Made by a program: the position numbers and the translations under genes. 64,000 nucleotides of DNA from Rhodospirillales bacterium (lineage in GTDB: Bacteria > Pseudomonadota > Alphaproteobacteria > ATCC43930 > CGMCC-115725). Position 1 is the stretch's first letter; every line of letters starts with the position of its first letter. Where the stretch lies: contig CANJCB010000014.1 in NCBI GenBank assembly GCA_947473305.1, positions 1-64,000 of the forward strand. The letters run 5' to 3'. The notes under the pieces were generated by a model. It searched no databases. It had not been told where the DNA came from and saw only the letters and a program-made list of their open reading frames with translations. Below, piece by piece: positions 1 to 8,609 of the stretch.

Positions 1-62
1 CGGCGAATGTCCTTCAGGACCTGTTCAGCCGGGGCTTTCGAACTCACGGGTTTTGCTCTCAT
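1..62 (-). CDS. IS3-family transposase OrfA, N-terminal fragment
   Basis: ATG at 62 is preceded by GAAGGAACG, a good ribosome binding site. The 20 visible residues (MRAKPVSSKAPAEQVLKDIR) resemble the start of IS3-family OrfA proteins in which a variable serine/alanine-rich leader is followed by a V-x-K-D-I-R-R segment and then the helix-turn-helix that binds the IS ends. The rest lies outside the window. The family is assigned from remembered resemblance, not a search. Confidence 0.65.
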   Translation of the reverse strand, partial: MRAKPVSSKAPAEQVLKDIR

Positions 63-147
63 CTTCGTTCCTTCGTCACTGCGATGAGACCAAAACCCTC
101 CTCTAATCAATACCCCAATTCTGTCTCATAGACGCTGACGGCGTACA
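1..147 (-). mobile_element. Left end of an IS3-family insertion sequence (partial)
   Basis: Read on the minus strand, the fliI coding sequence stops matching its family at base 148 and a new sequence starts at base 147 with TGTACGCCGTCAGCGTCTAT. The 5'-TG end is typical of IS3-family termini. About 85 bases in, a ribosome binding site and an open frame begin whose N-terminus resembles IS3-family OrfA proteins. The element continues beyond the left window edge, so its other end, target duplication and orfB cannot be seen. Placement of the boundary at 147/148 is inferred from where FliI homology ends. Confidence 0.8.
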
Positions 148-777
148 GGGTCCGAGATCGTCCTCGATGAATTCCTGAAGCTCGCGGCCGCGCTCGCCGA
201 TGAGCCCGATCACCGAGATATCGCAGTTCGTATAGCGCGCGAACATCGAGAGCATGCTCGACTTGCCGACACCCGATCCCGCAAAAATCCCCATGCGCTG
301 CCCGCGACAGCAGGTCAGGAAGGTATTGATGACGCGGACGCCGAGGTCGACCTTGCCCTGGACACGCCCCCGTTGATGGGCCGGCGGCGGACGGTTCCGG
401 ATCGGATAGGCGATCGGACCCTTCGGCAGGGGTCCTTTGCCATCGACCGGCTCCCCCATGGCATTGACGACCCGGCCGAGCCAGGCTTCGCAGGGAAAGA
501 TTGCCGCCGTCTCTTCGGCCATCTCGGCCATGCTGCCGAGGCCGATGCCATCGAGAGCGCCGAAAGGCATGACGAGCGCCTTGCCCTCGCGAAAGCCCAC
601 CACCTCGCAGGGGACCCGGCGATCTCCTTTGGCGACGATGTCGCAACGCCCGCCGATGGTCAGTGTGCTAGCAGCCCCTCCCACCTCCAGCAACATGCCG
701 AGCACGCCCGTCACCCGGCCGAAGCGGTGGTGATCTGGGAGGCCGGATATTTCATCGAGGAGGCGAGCAAGAACCAA
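148..777 (-). pseudogene. fliI: Flagellum-specific ATPase FliI, N-terminal half, interrupted by IS
   Basis: FliI is the hexameric ATPase of the flagellar type III export apparatus. The fragment covers the N-terminal beta-barrel domain (residues about 15-90) and the first part of the ATPase domain, including the Walker A motif GSGVGKS at 167-173 and GLIGERGRE near 190-198. Homology runs to EFIEDDLGP (residue 210) and then changes to 14 unrelated residues and a stop inside the IS. The family is about 440 residues long, so the Walker B, catalytic Glu and C-terminal domain are missing. The start is TTG at 777; an in-frame stop lies 18 bases upstream. The product should be inactive unless the IS is lost. 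Confidence 0.88.
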
Positions 778-854
778 GGAGAAGCTCCAGTCTCAGGCGA
801 GGAGACGTCGTGCAAAGCGGCATTCCGTCCTGGGCGGATCATCCCTCACCGCGC

Positions 855-869
855 TTAACCACCGGTTAA
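855..869. promoter_or_regulatory. Perfect CtrA box TTAA-N7-TTAA between fliI and ctrA
   Basis: The sequence TTAACCACCGGTTAA matches the full CtrA consensus (TTAA, seven bases, TTAA). It lies 78 bases upstream of the fliI start and 141 bases upstream of the ctrA start, so it could serve the flagellar gene, ctrA autoregulation, or both. Further TTAA half sites occur at about 930, 951 and 973 in the same 232-base intergenic region, which is clearly AT-richer than the flanking genes. Binding is inferred from the consensus only. Confidence 0.65.
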
Positions 870-1009
870 TCAGGTAAATTTTCCGGACGTCGGCGCGAAA
901 AGTGACAAATTCGTTTTAAAGACCGCTTCTTAACTTTGGTAAACCTTTTGTTAACCGCTCCTGGTAATATTGATTAAGATTAATCGGTTTTGAATCGGTG
1001 GAGATTGAG

Positions 1010-1738
1010 ATGCGGGTATTGCTCGTCGAGGACGATTCGGCTACCGCAGCCAGCATCGAATTGATGCTCCGCGCTGAAGGCTTCATCTGCGACACCACCG
1101 ACCTTGGCGAAGATGGCCTCGAGATCGGCAAGCTCTACGATTACGACATCATCATCCTCGACCTGATGCTGCGGGATATCGACGGCTACGAGGTGCTGCG
1201 GCGGCTGCGCGCGGCGCGGGTTCGCACCCCGATTCTCATCCTCTCCGGTCTCGCCGAGCTCGATCACAAGATCAAAGGGCTGGGCTTCGGGGCCGACGAC
1301 TTCCTTACCAAGCCTTTCGACCGCCGCGAATTGATCGCCCGTATCCAGGCGATCGTGCGGCGCGCCAAGGGCCATTCCGAATCCGTCATCCGAACCGGCA
1401 AGCTGACCGTCAATCTCGACAGCCGCACGGTCGAGGTCGAAAACCAGCCGCTCCACCTGACCGGCAAGGAATACGGGATCCTCGAGCTTCTGAGCCTGCG
1501 CAAGGGCACCACCCTCACCAAGGAGATGTTCCTCAATCATCTCTATGGCGGGATGGACGAGCCCGAACTCAAGATCATCGACGTCTTCGTCTGCAAGCTG
1601 CGCAAGAAGCTCAACACCGCGACCAAGGGCGAGAATTATATCGAGACGGTCTGGGGTCGGGGCTATGTGCTGCGCGACCCCAATCCGGCCGAAGAAGAGG
1701 CTTCCCCGCCGCCGCCGAGGAAGCTCGCCAAGGCATAA
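1010..1738 (+). CDS. ctrA: Cell-cycle response regulator CtrA
   Basis: CtrA is the OmpR-type master regulator of alphaproteobacterial cell cycle and motility genes. The 242-residue protein has a receiver domain (1-120) with acidic pocket D8/D9 and phospho-acceptor D51 in IIILD, and Lys in the TKPF motif. It ends in a winged-helix DNA-binding domain (about 125-230) carrying the family strings [17 protein letters not shown] and [14 protein letters not shown]. The ATG at 1010 is preferred over GTG at 998 because CtrA proteins begin MRVLL. A GANTC (CcrM methylation) site lies at 992-996, 13 bases before the ATG, recalling the methylation-sensitive ctrA P1 promoter of Caulobacter. Confidence 0.97.
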   Translation: MRVLLVEDDSATAASIELMLRAEGFICDTTDLGEDGLEIGKLYDYDIIILDLMLRDIDGYEVLRRLRAARVRTPILILSGLAELDHKIKGLGFGADDFLTKPFDRRELIARIQAIVRRAKGHSESVIRTGKLTVNLDSRTVEVENQPLHLTGKEYGILELLSLRKGTTLTKEMFLNHLYGGMDEPELKIIDVFVCKLRKKLNTATKGENYIETVWGRGYVLRDPNPAEEEASPPPPRKLAKA

Positions 1739-1866
1739 GCCCTTGACGATAATTAGGCATTCCTTAAGCTGCGCCAGCCCTAAATGATCGGTTCATAGCC
1801 CGGGCTTCCCCGGGTTTCCCTTGTGTCGCCGACACGAGGCGAACACCGTTTACGGATAGAGCTGTC

Positions 1867-3303
1867 TTGTCGTCCGAAGCGAGCGCGACCCGCCACCGGG
1901 TCTCAGCCAAATTTCAGACCCTGCTCGCGCGGCTGGGTCCCTGGATCGGGCTATCCGACCTGATCGACGCCAAAATCCCGCTAGCTTACGAATTGCGGCT
2001 GCGTCAGGCGCAGGCCCTTCTGAAACAAGCACCCATGCTGGCGCTCAGCAATCTGGTCGCGGCCACGGTGATGACCTATGTCTTCGCCGATATCGTTCCC
2101 AATTGGGTGGCTCTCGGCTGGTTTCTCCTCGCGGTCACAGCTTCCGCCGCGATCCTCCGCTATCGCCATACGCATAAGCCGGCTGACGCCAGTCGTGCCG
2201 AGGCGGCCCGCAGCATGGCGCTGGGGGCTTTGGCCGTGGGCATCCTCTGGGGCATCGCCGGAGCTGGCTTCTTTCCGCCCGAATCCCAGGCGCATCAGCT
2301 TTTCCTGGCCCTTCTGATTGGTGGCCTGGGGGCTGGTGCCGTCGCGTCTCTCGCCATGGTGCCCTTGGCGGGTATCGCCTTTCTCTGCGCATCGGCATTG
2401 CCGCTCGTCGGCCGCGTCGCTTTCGAAGCGGGGCCGTTCTCGCTGGTGATGGCGCTTTTGGGCCTCATGTATCTGCTGGCCCTGTCGGTCGCGCTGGTGA
2501 ACGGCTACGCGACCTTCGTCGCCAGCGTGCGCGCGCAGGTCGAAAACCAGACCCTGGCGGCCGATCTTGCGGAAGCGGCGGTCGCCAATCGTAGCAAGAC
2601 CGAATTCCTCGCCAACATGAGCCACGAGCTTCGCACCCCGCTCAACGCGATCATCGGCTTTTCGGAGATGATGCGGAACGAGCTTTTCGGCCCGCTCGGC
2701 GGCGAGAAATATCGCGACTACGTCAACGATATCTACGGCTGCGGGCTTCATCTCCTGCAGATCATCAACGACGTGCTCGACATGCCCAAGATCGAGGTCG
2801 GCAAGCTCGAATTACGCGAGGAGCGGGTGGATATGCCGGCCGCCGTCCGCACCTGCGTGGCGCTCGTCACCCAACGGGCGATCATTGCCGGCGTCACCAT
2901 CGTCACTGAGATGGACGAGGACCTGCCCCCGCTCCTGGCCGACGAGATCCGGGTGAAACAGATCCTGCTCAATCTCCTCAGCAACGCGGTCAAGTTTACG
3001 CCGCGCTACGGAGGGGCAACCGTCAAGGTTTCGATCGCTCCCAATGGCGGAATGGAACTGGTGGTGGAAGACACCGGCATCGGCATGACCGAAGCGGAAA
3101 TCGTCACGGCTTTGGAGCCTTTCCGACAAGTGGACAGCAATCTGGCGCGGAAATATGAGGGAACTGGGCTGGGGCTCCCCTTGACCAAGGCCCTGGCGGA
3201 ACTTCACGGGGGGACCCTCTCGGTCGGCAGCACCCCCGGATACGGAACCCGGGTCCTGGTCTCATTCGGTCCCGAACGGGTCGGTCGCGGCGTGCGCGCC
3301 TAG
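1867..3303 (+). CDS. Membrane-bound sensor histidine kinase, PleC/DivJ/PdhS-like core
   Basis: The 478-residue protein has a membrane domain with about six hydrophobic helices between residues 55 and 215, a short coiled linker, a HisKA domain (H253 in NMSHELRTPLNAIIGF) and a HATPase domain with NLLSNAVKFTP, DTGIGM and GTGLGLPL. No periplasmic sensor domain or receiver is present, so the signal may be sensed in the membrane. The kinase core resembles the PleC/DivJ/PdhS group that feeds DivK-CtrA signalling, and it sits 128 bases downstream of ctrA. TTG at 1867 is used as start, with GGATAGAG upstream; the true start is uncertain. It converges on and overlaps the next gene by four bases. Confidence 0.87.
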   Translation: MSSEASATRHRVSAKFQTLLARLGPWIGLSDLIDAKIPLAYELRLRQAQALLKQAPMLALSNLVAATVMTYVFADIVPNWVALGWFLLAVTASAAILRYRHTHKPADASRAEAARSMALGALAVGILWGIAGAGFFPPESQAHQLFLALLIGGLGAGAVASLAMVPLAGIAFLCASALPLVGRVAFEAGPFSLVMALLGLMYLLALSVALVNGYATFVASVRAQVENQTLAADLAEAAVANRSKTEFLANMSHELRTPLNAIIGFSEMMRNELFGPLGGEKYRDYVNDIYGCGLHLLQIINDVLDMPKIEVGKLELREERVDMPAAVRTCVALVTQRAIIAGVTIVTEMDEDLPPLLADEIRVKQILLNLLSNAVKFTPRYGGATVKVSIAPNGGMELVVEDTGIGMTEAEIVTALEPFRQVDSNLARKYEGTGLGLPLTKALAELHGGTLSVGSTPGYGTRVLVSFGPERVGRGVRA

Positions 3304-4445
3304 GACCGCTTCCGCCAGGTGAAAACGGAAGAAACGGCGTAATTCCACACAGCGCCGATCAAGGCGCCCGCGACACCCGCCACCCACCAGGCTTCCTGAT
3401 AGTTATAGACGGCGGTCGCGATCCCGACATTGGCGACGGCTCCCATCGCGCAGACCAGCGCGAAACTGAGGAAACCGGTGAAGAACCGAAGCCCCGTCAG
3501 CCGCCGGTCGCGATAGGTGAAGAGATTGTTGAGCGTAAAGTTGCAGGCCATCGCGACAAACGTCGCCAGCGCCTGCGCGGCCGTAAAGCCGATCATCGTG
3601 CGCGTCACGCCCAGCACCGCGAGATGGATCCCCAGCCCCAGAAATCCGACCATCGAGAACAACACGAAGCGGACCGGAATCGCACCGCCCGTCATCTTGT
3701 CGAAGATGAGCATGAGATATTCCCAGACCACCATTGCATCGAGTTTGCTCTCGCCATGCTGGCGGGTGCGGAACTCGTAAGGCAGTTCCTTGAAGCGCAA
3801 CGGTTGCGGCGATGACGCGAAGAGATCCAGGAGGATCTTGAAACCCTGGCCCGACAGCCGGCGCATCGCCTGCTCGAAAGCGTCGCGCCGCATGATGAAG
3901 AAGCCGCTCATCGGATCGGAGAGCTCCGCCTTGACGATCAGCCGGCTCAAGCGCGCGGCGAAGCCGCTGATCTGCTGCCGCCGAGCGCTCCAGTCGCCCA
4001 TCCCCCCGCCTTCGATGTTGCGGCTGCCGACCACCATATCGAGCGGCTCGCTTCGCAGCAGGTCAAGCATCCGAGGAAGCAACGTCTCGTCGTGCTGAAG
4101 ATCGGCATCGATCACGGCCACGAAGGGCGAAGCGCTGGCGAGCACGCCTTCCATGCAGGCCGATGACAGGCCGCGCCGCCCCAATCGCTGGATCCCGCGG
4201 ACATGCCGGTCCCTGAGACCAAGTTCCCGCACCACGGCGGCGGTCCCATCCGTCGAGTCATCGTCGACAAAGATGACCTCCCACTCGACGCCTTGGAGCG
4301 CCGCCGCGAGCTTCTCCACGAGGAGCGGGACGTTTTCCCGCTCATTGAGGGTCGGCACCACAACCGTCAGCTCCATCGCGGGAGCGCGTGGGAGTGGCGA
4401 GGGAGTGGCCGGTGGGATGATTTGGTTGCGATCGGGGAGGGTCAT
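3300..4445 (-). CDS. GT2 polyprenyl-phosphate glycosyltransferase fused to GtrA domain
   Basis: Residues 25-250 form a GT2 (DPM1-like) domain with TVVVPTLNERENVP, the nucleotide-binding VDDDSTDGT and the catalytic-metal VIDADLQHD. Residues 255-375 hold a GtrA-like membrane domain with four hydrophobic helices. By family, such enzymes load a sugar on undecaprenyl or dolichyl phosphate at the inner membrane and the GtrA part helps flip or anchor it. ATG at 4445 gives 381 residues; an internal ATG at 4379 (MELTVVV) is closer to the usual family start. The sugar cannot be predicted. It stands alone, convergent with the kinase gene. Confidence 0.88.
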   Translation of the reverse strand: MTLPDRNQIIPPATPSPLPRAPAMELTVVVPTLNERENVPLLVEKLAAALQGVEWEVIFVDDDSTDGTAAVVRELGLRDRHVRGIQRLGRRGLSSACMEGVLASASPFVAVIDADLQHDETLLPRMLDLLRSEPLDMVVGSRNIEGGGMGDWSARRQQISGFAARLSRLIVKAELSDPMSGFFIMRRDAFEQAMRRLSGQGFKILLDLFASSPQPLRFKELPYEFRTRQHGESKLDAMVVWEYLMLIFDKMTGGAIPVRFVLFSMVGFLGLGIHLAVLGVTRTMIGFTAAQALATFVAMACNFTLNNLFTYRDRRLTGLRFFTGFLSFALVCAMGAVANVGIATAVYNYQEAWWVAGVAGALIGAVWNYAVSSVFTWRKRS

Positions 4446-4647
4446 GAGGCGGGATCGTTTCTGCCCTTTCGACCGTTATTTTGCAATGAGGATGAGCGAT
4501 CCAGAAGAGATGAAGTCATGATCTAGACCCCATGGCGGCGGTAGCAATTAAGAGACCATCCCGCTACAATAGCTTTTCAAGAACAATAAGGAATTGTACC
4601 AAGGCGAAGCCAAAACTAAGGCTTTGCCGCAGCATAGGGTTCCATCC

Positions 4648-5376
4648 ATGCTCCAGATATCCACGGACCCCGGGGGACCGGGATCAGGAGTGCAGACGCT
4701 GAAAGGCGTCGAGCTCTTCGCGGAATTGGACGACGAGGCCCGTCGCGCCTGCGAACGCCGCTGCGCGTGGAGGTGGTGGGAACCCGGCGAGCAGATCCTC
4801 GACCGCGCCGCAATGACGACCGATGTCTATTTTGTCATCAAGGGCCGGGGCCGCGTCATCGACTACAGCCTGTCCGGCCACCGCGAAGTCATCTTCGACG
4901 AGATCGGCGAGGGCGGCTATTTCGGCGAGCTCTCCGCGATCGACGGGGAGCCCCGTTCGGCGAATATCGTCGCGGTGGAACGCACCCTGACCGCTTCGCT
5001 CTCGGGCGACGATCTCATCGAACTCGTCACCAGCCATCCGCAGGCGGCGATCCTGCTGATGCGGCGGCTGACCGAGGTAATCCGCCTCGCCAGCGCGCGC
5101 ATCATGGACCTCAGCACCCTCGCCGCGCAGAACCGCATTTATTCGGATTTGCTGCGAGAAGCCCGCACCGGCGGCAAGCTCATCCCCAATACGGCGACCA
5201 TCCGGCCCATCCCTCATCACCACACGATCGCCGCCCGGGTCAGCACGACGCGCGAAACCGTGGCGCGGGTCTTAAGCGACCTCACCCGCCGCAACCTTTT
5301 GCGCCGCGACAAGGACGCCCTCGTCATCACCGACGTGGATATGATGACGGAAATGGTGCAGAAGTTCCGGCCCTGA
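4648..5376 (+). CDS. Crp/Fnr-family transcriptional regulator
   Basis: The 242-residue protein has an N-terminal cyclic-nucleotide-binding beta-barrel (about residues 20-125, with GGYFGELSAIDGEPRSANIVA), a long dimerisation helix (about 130-160) and a C-terminal winged helix with the recognition segment VSTTRETVARVLSDLTRR. The G-E-L-S-A-x-D-G-x-P-R-S-A phosphate-binding cassette is well kept, so cAMP or a similar ligand is plausible. The N-terminal Fnr cysteine cluster is absent. ATG at 4648 is chosen; TTG at 4594 would add 18 residues. It has its own 200-base upstream region and is followed by a tRNA gene, so the target genes are unknown. Confidence 0.88.
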   Translation: MLQISTDPGGPGSGVQTLKGVELFAELDDEARRACERRCAWRWWEPGEQILDRAAMTTDVYFVIKGRGRVIDYSLSGHREVIFDEIGEGGYFGELSAIDGEPRSANIVAVERTLTASLSGDDLIELVTSHPQAAILLMRRLTEVIRLASARIMDLSTLAAQNRIYSDLLREARTGGKLIPNTATIRPIPHHHTIAARVSTTRETVARVLSDLTRRNLLRRDKDALVITDVDMMTEMVQKFRP

Positions 5377-5400
5377 GGTCAGGTTCTTCCTCTCGCCATC

Positions 5401-5485
5401 GGCCCCTTGATGGAATGGTAGACATACGGGACTTAAAATCCCGAGCCCTCTGGGCGTGTGGGTTCGAGTCCCACAGGGGCCACCA
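5401..5485 (+). tRNA. tRNA-Leu (anticodon UAA)
   Basis: An 85-base class II tRNA. The acceptor stem GGCCCCT pairs with AGGGGCC, with A discriminator and encoded CCA. The anticodon loop CTTAAAA gives UAA, and a long variable arm precedes GTGGGTTCGAGTCCCAC, the T arm. It reads UUA codons. Confidence 0.96.
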
Positions 5486-5511
5486 TCGCCGGGATATTCA
5501 TCAAACTCGGA

Positions 5512-6264
5512 CTATTCCAGCACCGGCTCTCCGCCCAAGGATTTAACAAGCTTCGAGACCGCCTCGACCGCGCGGCCGACTTCCGTCTCGCTCGTGCCCC
5601 GGACGACCAGTCCCACGCGGGGGCCAGGGCCGCCGTAAGTCGGATAGGAACCGATGTCGAGGTCGGGATGAGCATGCTGGATCTCTTCCAAGCCCTTGGC
5701 GATGACGCCTTCCGGCAGGGAGCAAAAGACCGAGCGCTGGAGCACCGGCAGAGCGCCTGAGAGCCGATCTTTGATGCCCTCGAACATGGCCTGCATGATC
5801 TTGGGCACCCCCGCCATCACGAAGACATTGCCAAGCTGGAACCCCGGGGCCAGGGAAACCGGGTTGTAAACGAGGGTCGCCCCCTCCGGGATATGAGCCA
5901 TGCGCTGGCGAGCCGGATTGAAATCGGCCGGGTTCGTGTAATGGGCGGCCAGGATGTTATAGGCCTCGGCATTCAGGAGATGCTTCACGCCGAAGGCCTT
6001 GGCGATCGATTCGCCGGTGATGTCGTCATGAGTCGGACCGATCCCGCCGGTGGTGAAGACATAGTCGAACTTGGCGCGAACCTCGTTGATGGTCTCCACA
6101 ATGGTGTCACAGACATCGGGAATGACGCGCACCTCGCGCATCCGCACACCGACGGAATTCAGCCCCTTGGCAAGATAGGCGAGGTTCGCGTCCTGGGTCC
6201 GGCCTGACAGGATCTCATTGCCGATGATGACGAGGCAGGCGGTAACGATCTTTTCTTCGGTCAT
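5512..6264 (-). CDS. CinA-like molybdopterin-binding domain protein
   Basis: The 250-residue protein matches the MoCF/COG1058 domain of CinA: ACLVIIGNEILSG near the start, DYVFTTGGIGPTHDDIT at about 70-86, and YNPVSLAPGF further on. The C-terminal PncC-type NMN deamidase domain of full CinA (about 410 residues) is absent, as in many alphaproteobacterial stand-alone versions. Family members have been linked to ADP-ribose or nicotinamide nucleotide hydrolysis, but the substrate here is inferred at best. ATG at 6264 with GGGGACC upstream is preferred to ATG at 6327, which would overlap the divergent sfsA start. Confidence 0.85.
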   Translation of the reverse strand: MTEEKIVTACLVIIGNEILSGRTQDANLAYLAKGLNSVGVRMREVRVIPDVCDTIVETINEVRAKFDYVFTTGGIGPTHDDITGESIAKAFGVKHLLNAEAYNILAAHYTNPADFNPARQRMAHIPEGATLVYNPVSLAPGFQLGNVFVMAGVPKIMQAMFEGIKDRLSGALPVLQRSVFCSLPEGVIAKGLEEIQHAHPDLDIGSYPTYGGPGPRVGLVVRGTSETEVGRAVEAVSKLVKSLGGEPVLE

Positions 6265-6326
6265 GAAAGGTCCCCGGACGCGCATTTTTCCGCGACCGAT
6301 TAAGGCGGAATGCCGGGCGGGAGACA

Positions 6327-7055
6327 ATGGGAGAAATCCGGGCTAACGTCCCGGCCATGCTCTTTCCCCGCCCCTTGCAGCGCGGCACCCTGATCCAGCG
6401 CTACAAGCGCTTCCTATCAGACATCCAGCTTGAGACCGGCGAGGTCGTCACGGCCCATTGCGCCAATCCCGGCGCGATGCTGGGCGTTGCGGAACCGGGG
6501 TCGGAGGTCTGGCTGTCCCGGAGCGCCAATCCCAAACGAAAGCTCGCCTGGTCCTGGGAGTTGGTGCGGGTCGGCGACCATCTCATCGGCATCAACACCA
6601 GCAATCCCAACGGGCTCGTCGCCGAAGCGCTCGCGGACGGCAAGATCCCAGAGCTCTCCGGCTACGAGGTTCATCGTCGCGAAGTGCGGTATGGCCTCAA
6701 CAGCCGGGTCGACCTGTTGCTGGAAAGCCCCGGCAGACCCATCTGTTACGTCGAAGTGAAGAACGTCCATCTGAAGCGCGGGCCGCTGGCCGAATTTCCC
6801 GATTGCGTGACCGCGAGGGGCGCCAAGCACCTCGTCGAACTCGCCGCCATGGTCCAGGCGGGTCATCGGGCGGTGATGCTCTATGTGGTGCAGCGGGGCG
6901 ATTGCGAGGGCTTCAAGGTGGCGGAAGACCTCGATCCCGCTTATGCCGCGGGCCTGAAACTCGCGCGGGCGGCGGGCGTGGAGGCGATATGTTACGATTG
7001 CCACATAAGCCTCGCAGGCATAGAGATTGCGAAACCTCTCGACGTTTTCGCGTGA
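6327..7055 (+). CDS. sfsA: Sugar fermentation stimulation protein SfsA
   Basis: SfsA is a conserved protein with an OB-like N-terminal part and a nuclease-like C-terminal part. The typical strings are present: [12 protein letters not shown] near residues 17-30, CANPGAMLG near 45-53, [18 protein letters not shown], and [12 protein letters not shown] carrying the acidic residues expected of a restriction-like active site. At 242 residues it is of normal length (about 235). ATG at 6327 follows GGGAG closely; ATG at 6357 (MLFPRPL) would match the family start as well. It heads a plus-strand run with map and radC. Its biological role remains poorly known in the family. Confidence 0.92.
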   Translation: MGEIRANVPAMLFPRPLQRGTLIQRYKRFLSDIQLETGEVVTAHCANPGAMLGVAEPGSEVWLSRSANPKRKLAWSWELVRVGDHLIGINTSNPNGLVAEALADGKIPELSGYEVHRREVRYGLNSRVDLLLESPGRPICYVEVKNVHLKRGPLAEFPDCVTARGAKHLVELAAMVQAGHRAVMLYVVQRGDCEGFKVAEDLDPAYAAGLKLARAAGVEAICYDCHISLAGIEIAKPLDVFA

Positions 7056-7080
7056 TAGGCGCGAGCAGGAACGAAAGACG

Positions 7081-7911
7081 ATGCAGGAACAACTCACCCC
7101 GACGCGGCGGCGCGACCCCGCGGAACAACGGATCAAGCTTTACTCGGCCGAGGATTACGACGGCATGCGGAAGGCGGGAAAGCTCGCTGCGGAGGTGCTC
7201 GACTTCATCACGCCCACTGTGAAGCCCGGCGTCACGACCGACGAGATCGACCGGCTTTGCCACGGTTTCATCGTCGATCACGGCGCGATTCCGGCCCCGC
7301 TCAACTACCGGGGCTTTCCGCGCTCGACCTGCACCTCGGTCAATCATGTCGTCTGCCACGGCATTCCCGGCGACCGGAAGCTCCTGGAAGGCGACATCAT
7401 CAATATCGATATCACCGTCATTCTCGACGGCTGGTTCGGCGATACGAGCCGGATGTTCTGCGTCGGTGACCGCGTCCCGATCAAGGCGCGGCGCCTCGTG
7501 GACGTGACCTATGAAGCACTGATGCTCGGCATCTCCGTGGTCAAGCCGGGGGTGCATCTCGGCCTCATCGGCAGCACGATCCAGCGCTTCGCGGAGAGCA
7601 ACCGCTTCTCCGTCGTGCGGGATTTCTGCGGCCATGGCATCGGTCGGGTCTTCCACGACGCGCCCTCGGTCCTCCATTTCGGCAAGCCGGACGAGGGGCC
7701 GATCCTCCGCGAGGGCATGTTTTTCACCATCGAGCCGATGATCAACGCGGGTCGCTGGGAGGTGAAGATCCTAAGCGACGGCTGGACCGCCGTGACCAAG
7801 GACAAATCGCTCTCGGCCCAGTTCGAACATACGATCGCCGTCACTGCCGAGGGCTACGAGATCTTCACCCTGTCGCCCAAGGGGTTCGACCGGCCGCCCT
7901 ACGCGGCCTGA
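7081..7911 (+). CDS. map: Type I methionine aminopeptidase
   Basis: This enzyme removes the initiator methionine from nascent proteins and uses two metal ions. The 276-residue protein shows the five metal ligands in order: two Asp in DIINIDITVILDGWFGDTSR, His in FCGHGIGRVFHDAP, Glu in TIEPMI and Glu in QFEHTI. The substrate-pocket His is in NHVVCHGIP. The N-terminal extension of about 25 residues is short and basic. ATG at 7081 with AGGAACG upstream is chosen over the upstream ATG at 7027. It follows sfsA by 25 bases and precedes radC by 10, so the three genes probably share a transcript. Confidence 0.96.
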   Translation: MQEQLTPTRRRDPAEQRIKLYSAEDYDGMRKAGKLAAEVLDFITPTVKPGVTTDEIDRLCHGFIVDHGAIPAPLNYRGFPRSTCTSVNHVVCHGIPGDRKLLEGDIINIDITVILDGWFGDTSRMFCVGDRVPIKARRLVDVTYEALMLGISVVKPGVHLGLIGSTIQRFAESNRFSVVRDFCGHGIGRVFHDAPSVLHFGKPDEGPILREGMFFTIEPMINAGRWEVKILSDGWTAVTKDKSLSAQFEHTIAVTAEGYEIFTLSPKGFDRPPYAA

Positions 7912-7921
7912 TCCCGCCCCG

Positions 7922-8608
7922 ATGGCCGCCGAAGACGAGCAACCGCATTATCTCGGCCATCGGCAGCGGCTTCGCGAGCGTCTTCTGGCGTCCGGCGCCG
8001 CTTCGCTGCCGGATTACGAACTTTTGGAATTCCTGCTCTTCCAGGCAAAGCCGCGCGGCGACGTCAAACCGCTGGCGAAACGCCTGATCCAGCGTTTCGG
8101 TGGCTTCGCCGGGGTATTGAGCGCAGATGCGGAAAGCCTGAAGACGGTGCCGGAGATGGGCGACGCCTCGGTAGCGGTGCTGAAAGCCGTCCAGGAAGCG
8201 GCGCAACGCCTGCTCAAGGCGGAGATCCGCGACCAGCCGGTCATCAATTCATGGGAGAAGGTGCTCAACTACTGCAACACCCTGGGCTTCGCCGAAGTCG
8301 AGGAGTTCCATCTCCTCTTCCTCGATCGCAAGAACGCCCTCATCGCCGACGAGTTGCAGCAGCGCGGCACCATAGACCAGACCCCGGTCTATCCGCGCGA
8401 AGTCGTCAAACGCGCCCTGGCCGTCGGGGCCTCCTCCGTCATCATGGTTCACAACCACCCTTCAGGCGATCCGCAGCCTTCGCGGGCCGATATCGCCATG
8501 ACCCAGAATGTCGCCAAGGCCCTGGCCACGGTCGGCATGACGCTCCACGATCATGTGATCGTCGCCAGGGGACGCCACATTAACTTCAAGAGCCTGGGGC
8601 TGATCTAG
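7922..8608 (+). CDS. radC: RadC/JAB-domain protein
   Basis: The 228-residue protein has an N-terminal helix-hairpin-helix region (LSADAESLKTVPEMGDA, about residues 60-77) and a C-terminal JAB/MPN domain (about 105-228) with the metal-binding HNHPSGDPQPSRAD motif. RadC proteins were named for a supposed repair role that was later withdrawn for E. coli; the JAB fold suggests a metal-dependent hydrolase, but the substrate is unknown. It follows map by 10 bases and ends two bases from the convergent binding-protein gene. Confidence 0.94.
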   Translation: MAAEDEQPHYLGHRQRLRERLLASGAASLPDYELLEFLLFQAKPRGDVKPLAKRLIQRFGGFAGVLSADAESLKTVPEMGDASVAVLKAVQEAAQRLLKAEIRDQPVINSWEKVLNYCNTLGFAEVEEFHLLFLDRKNALIADELQQRGTIDQTPVYPREVVKRALAVGASSVIMVHNHPSGDPQPSRADIAMTQNVAKALATVGMTLHDHVIVARGRHINFKSLGLI

Positions 8609-8609
8609 C

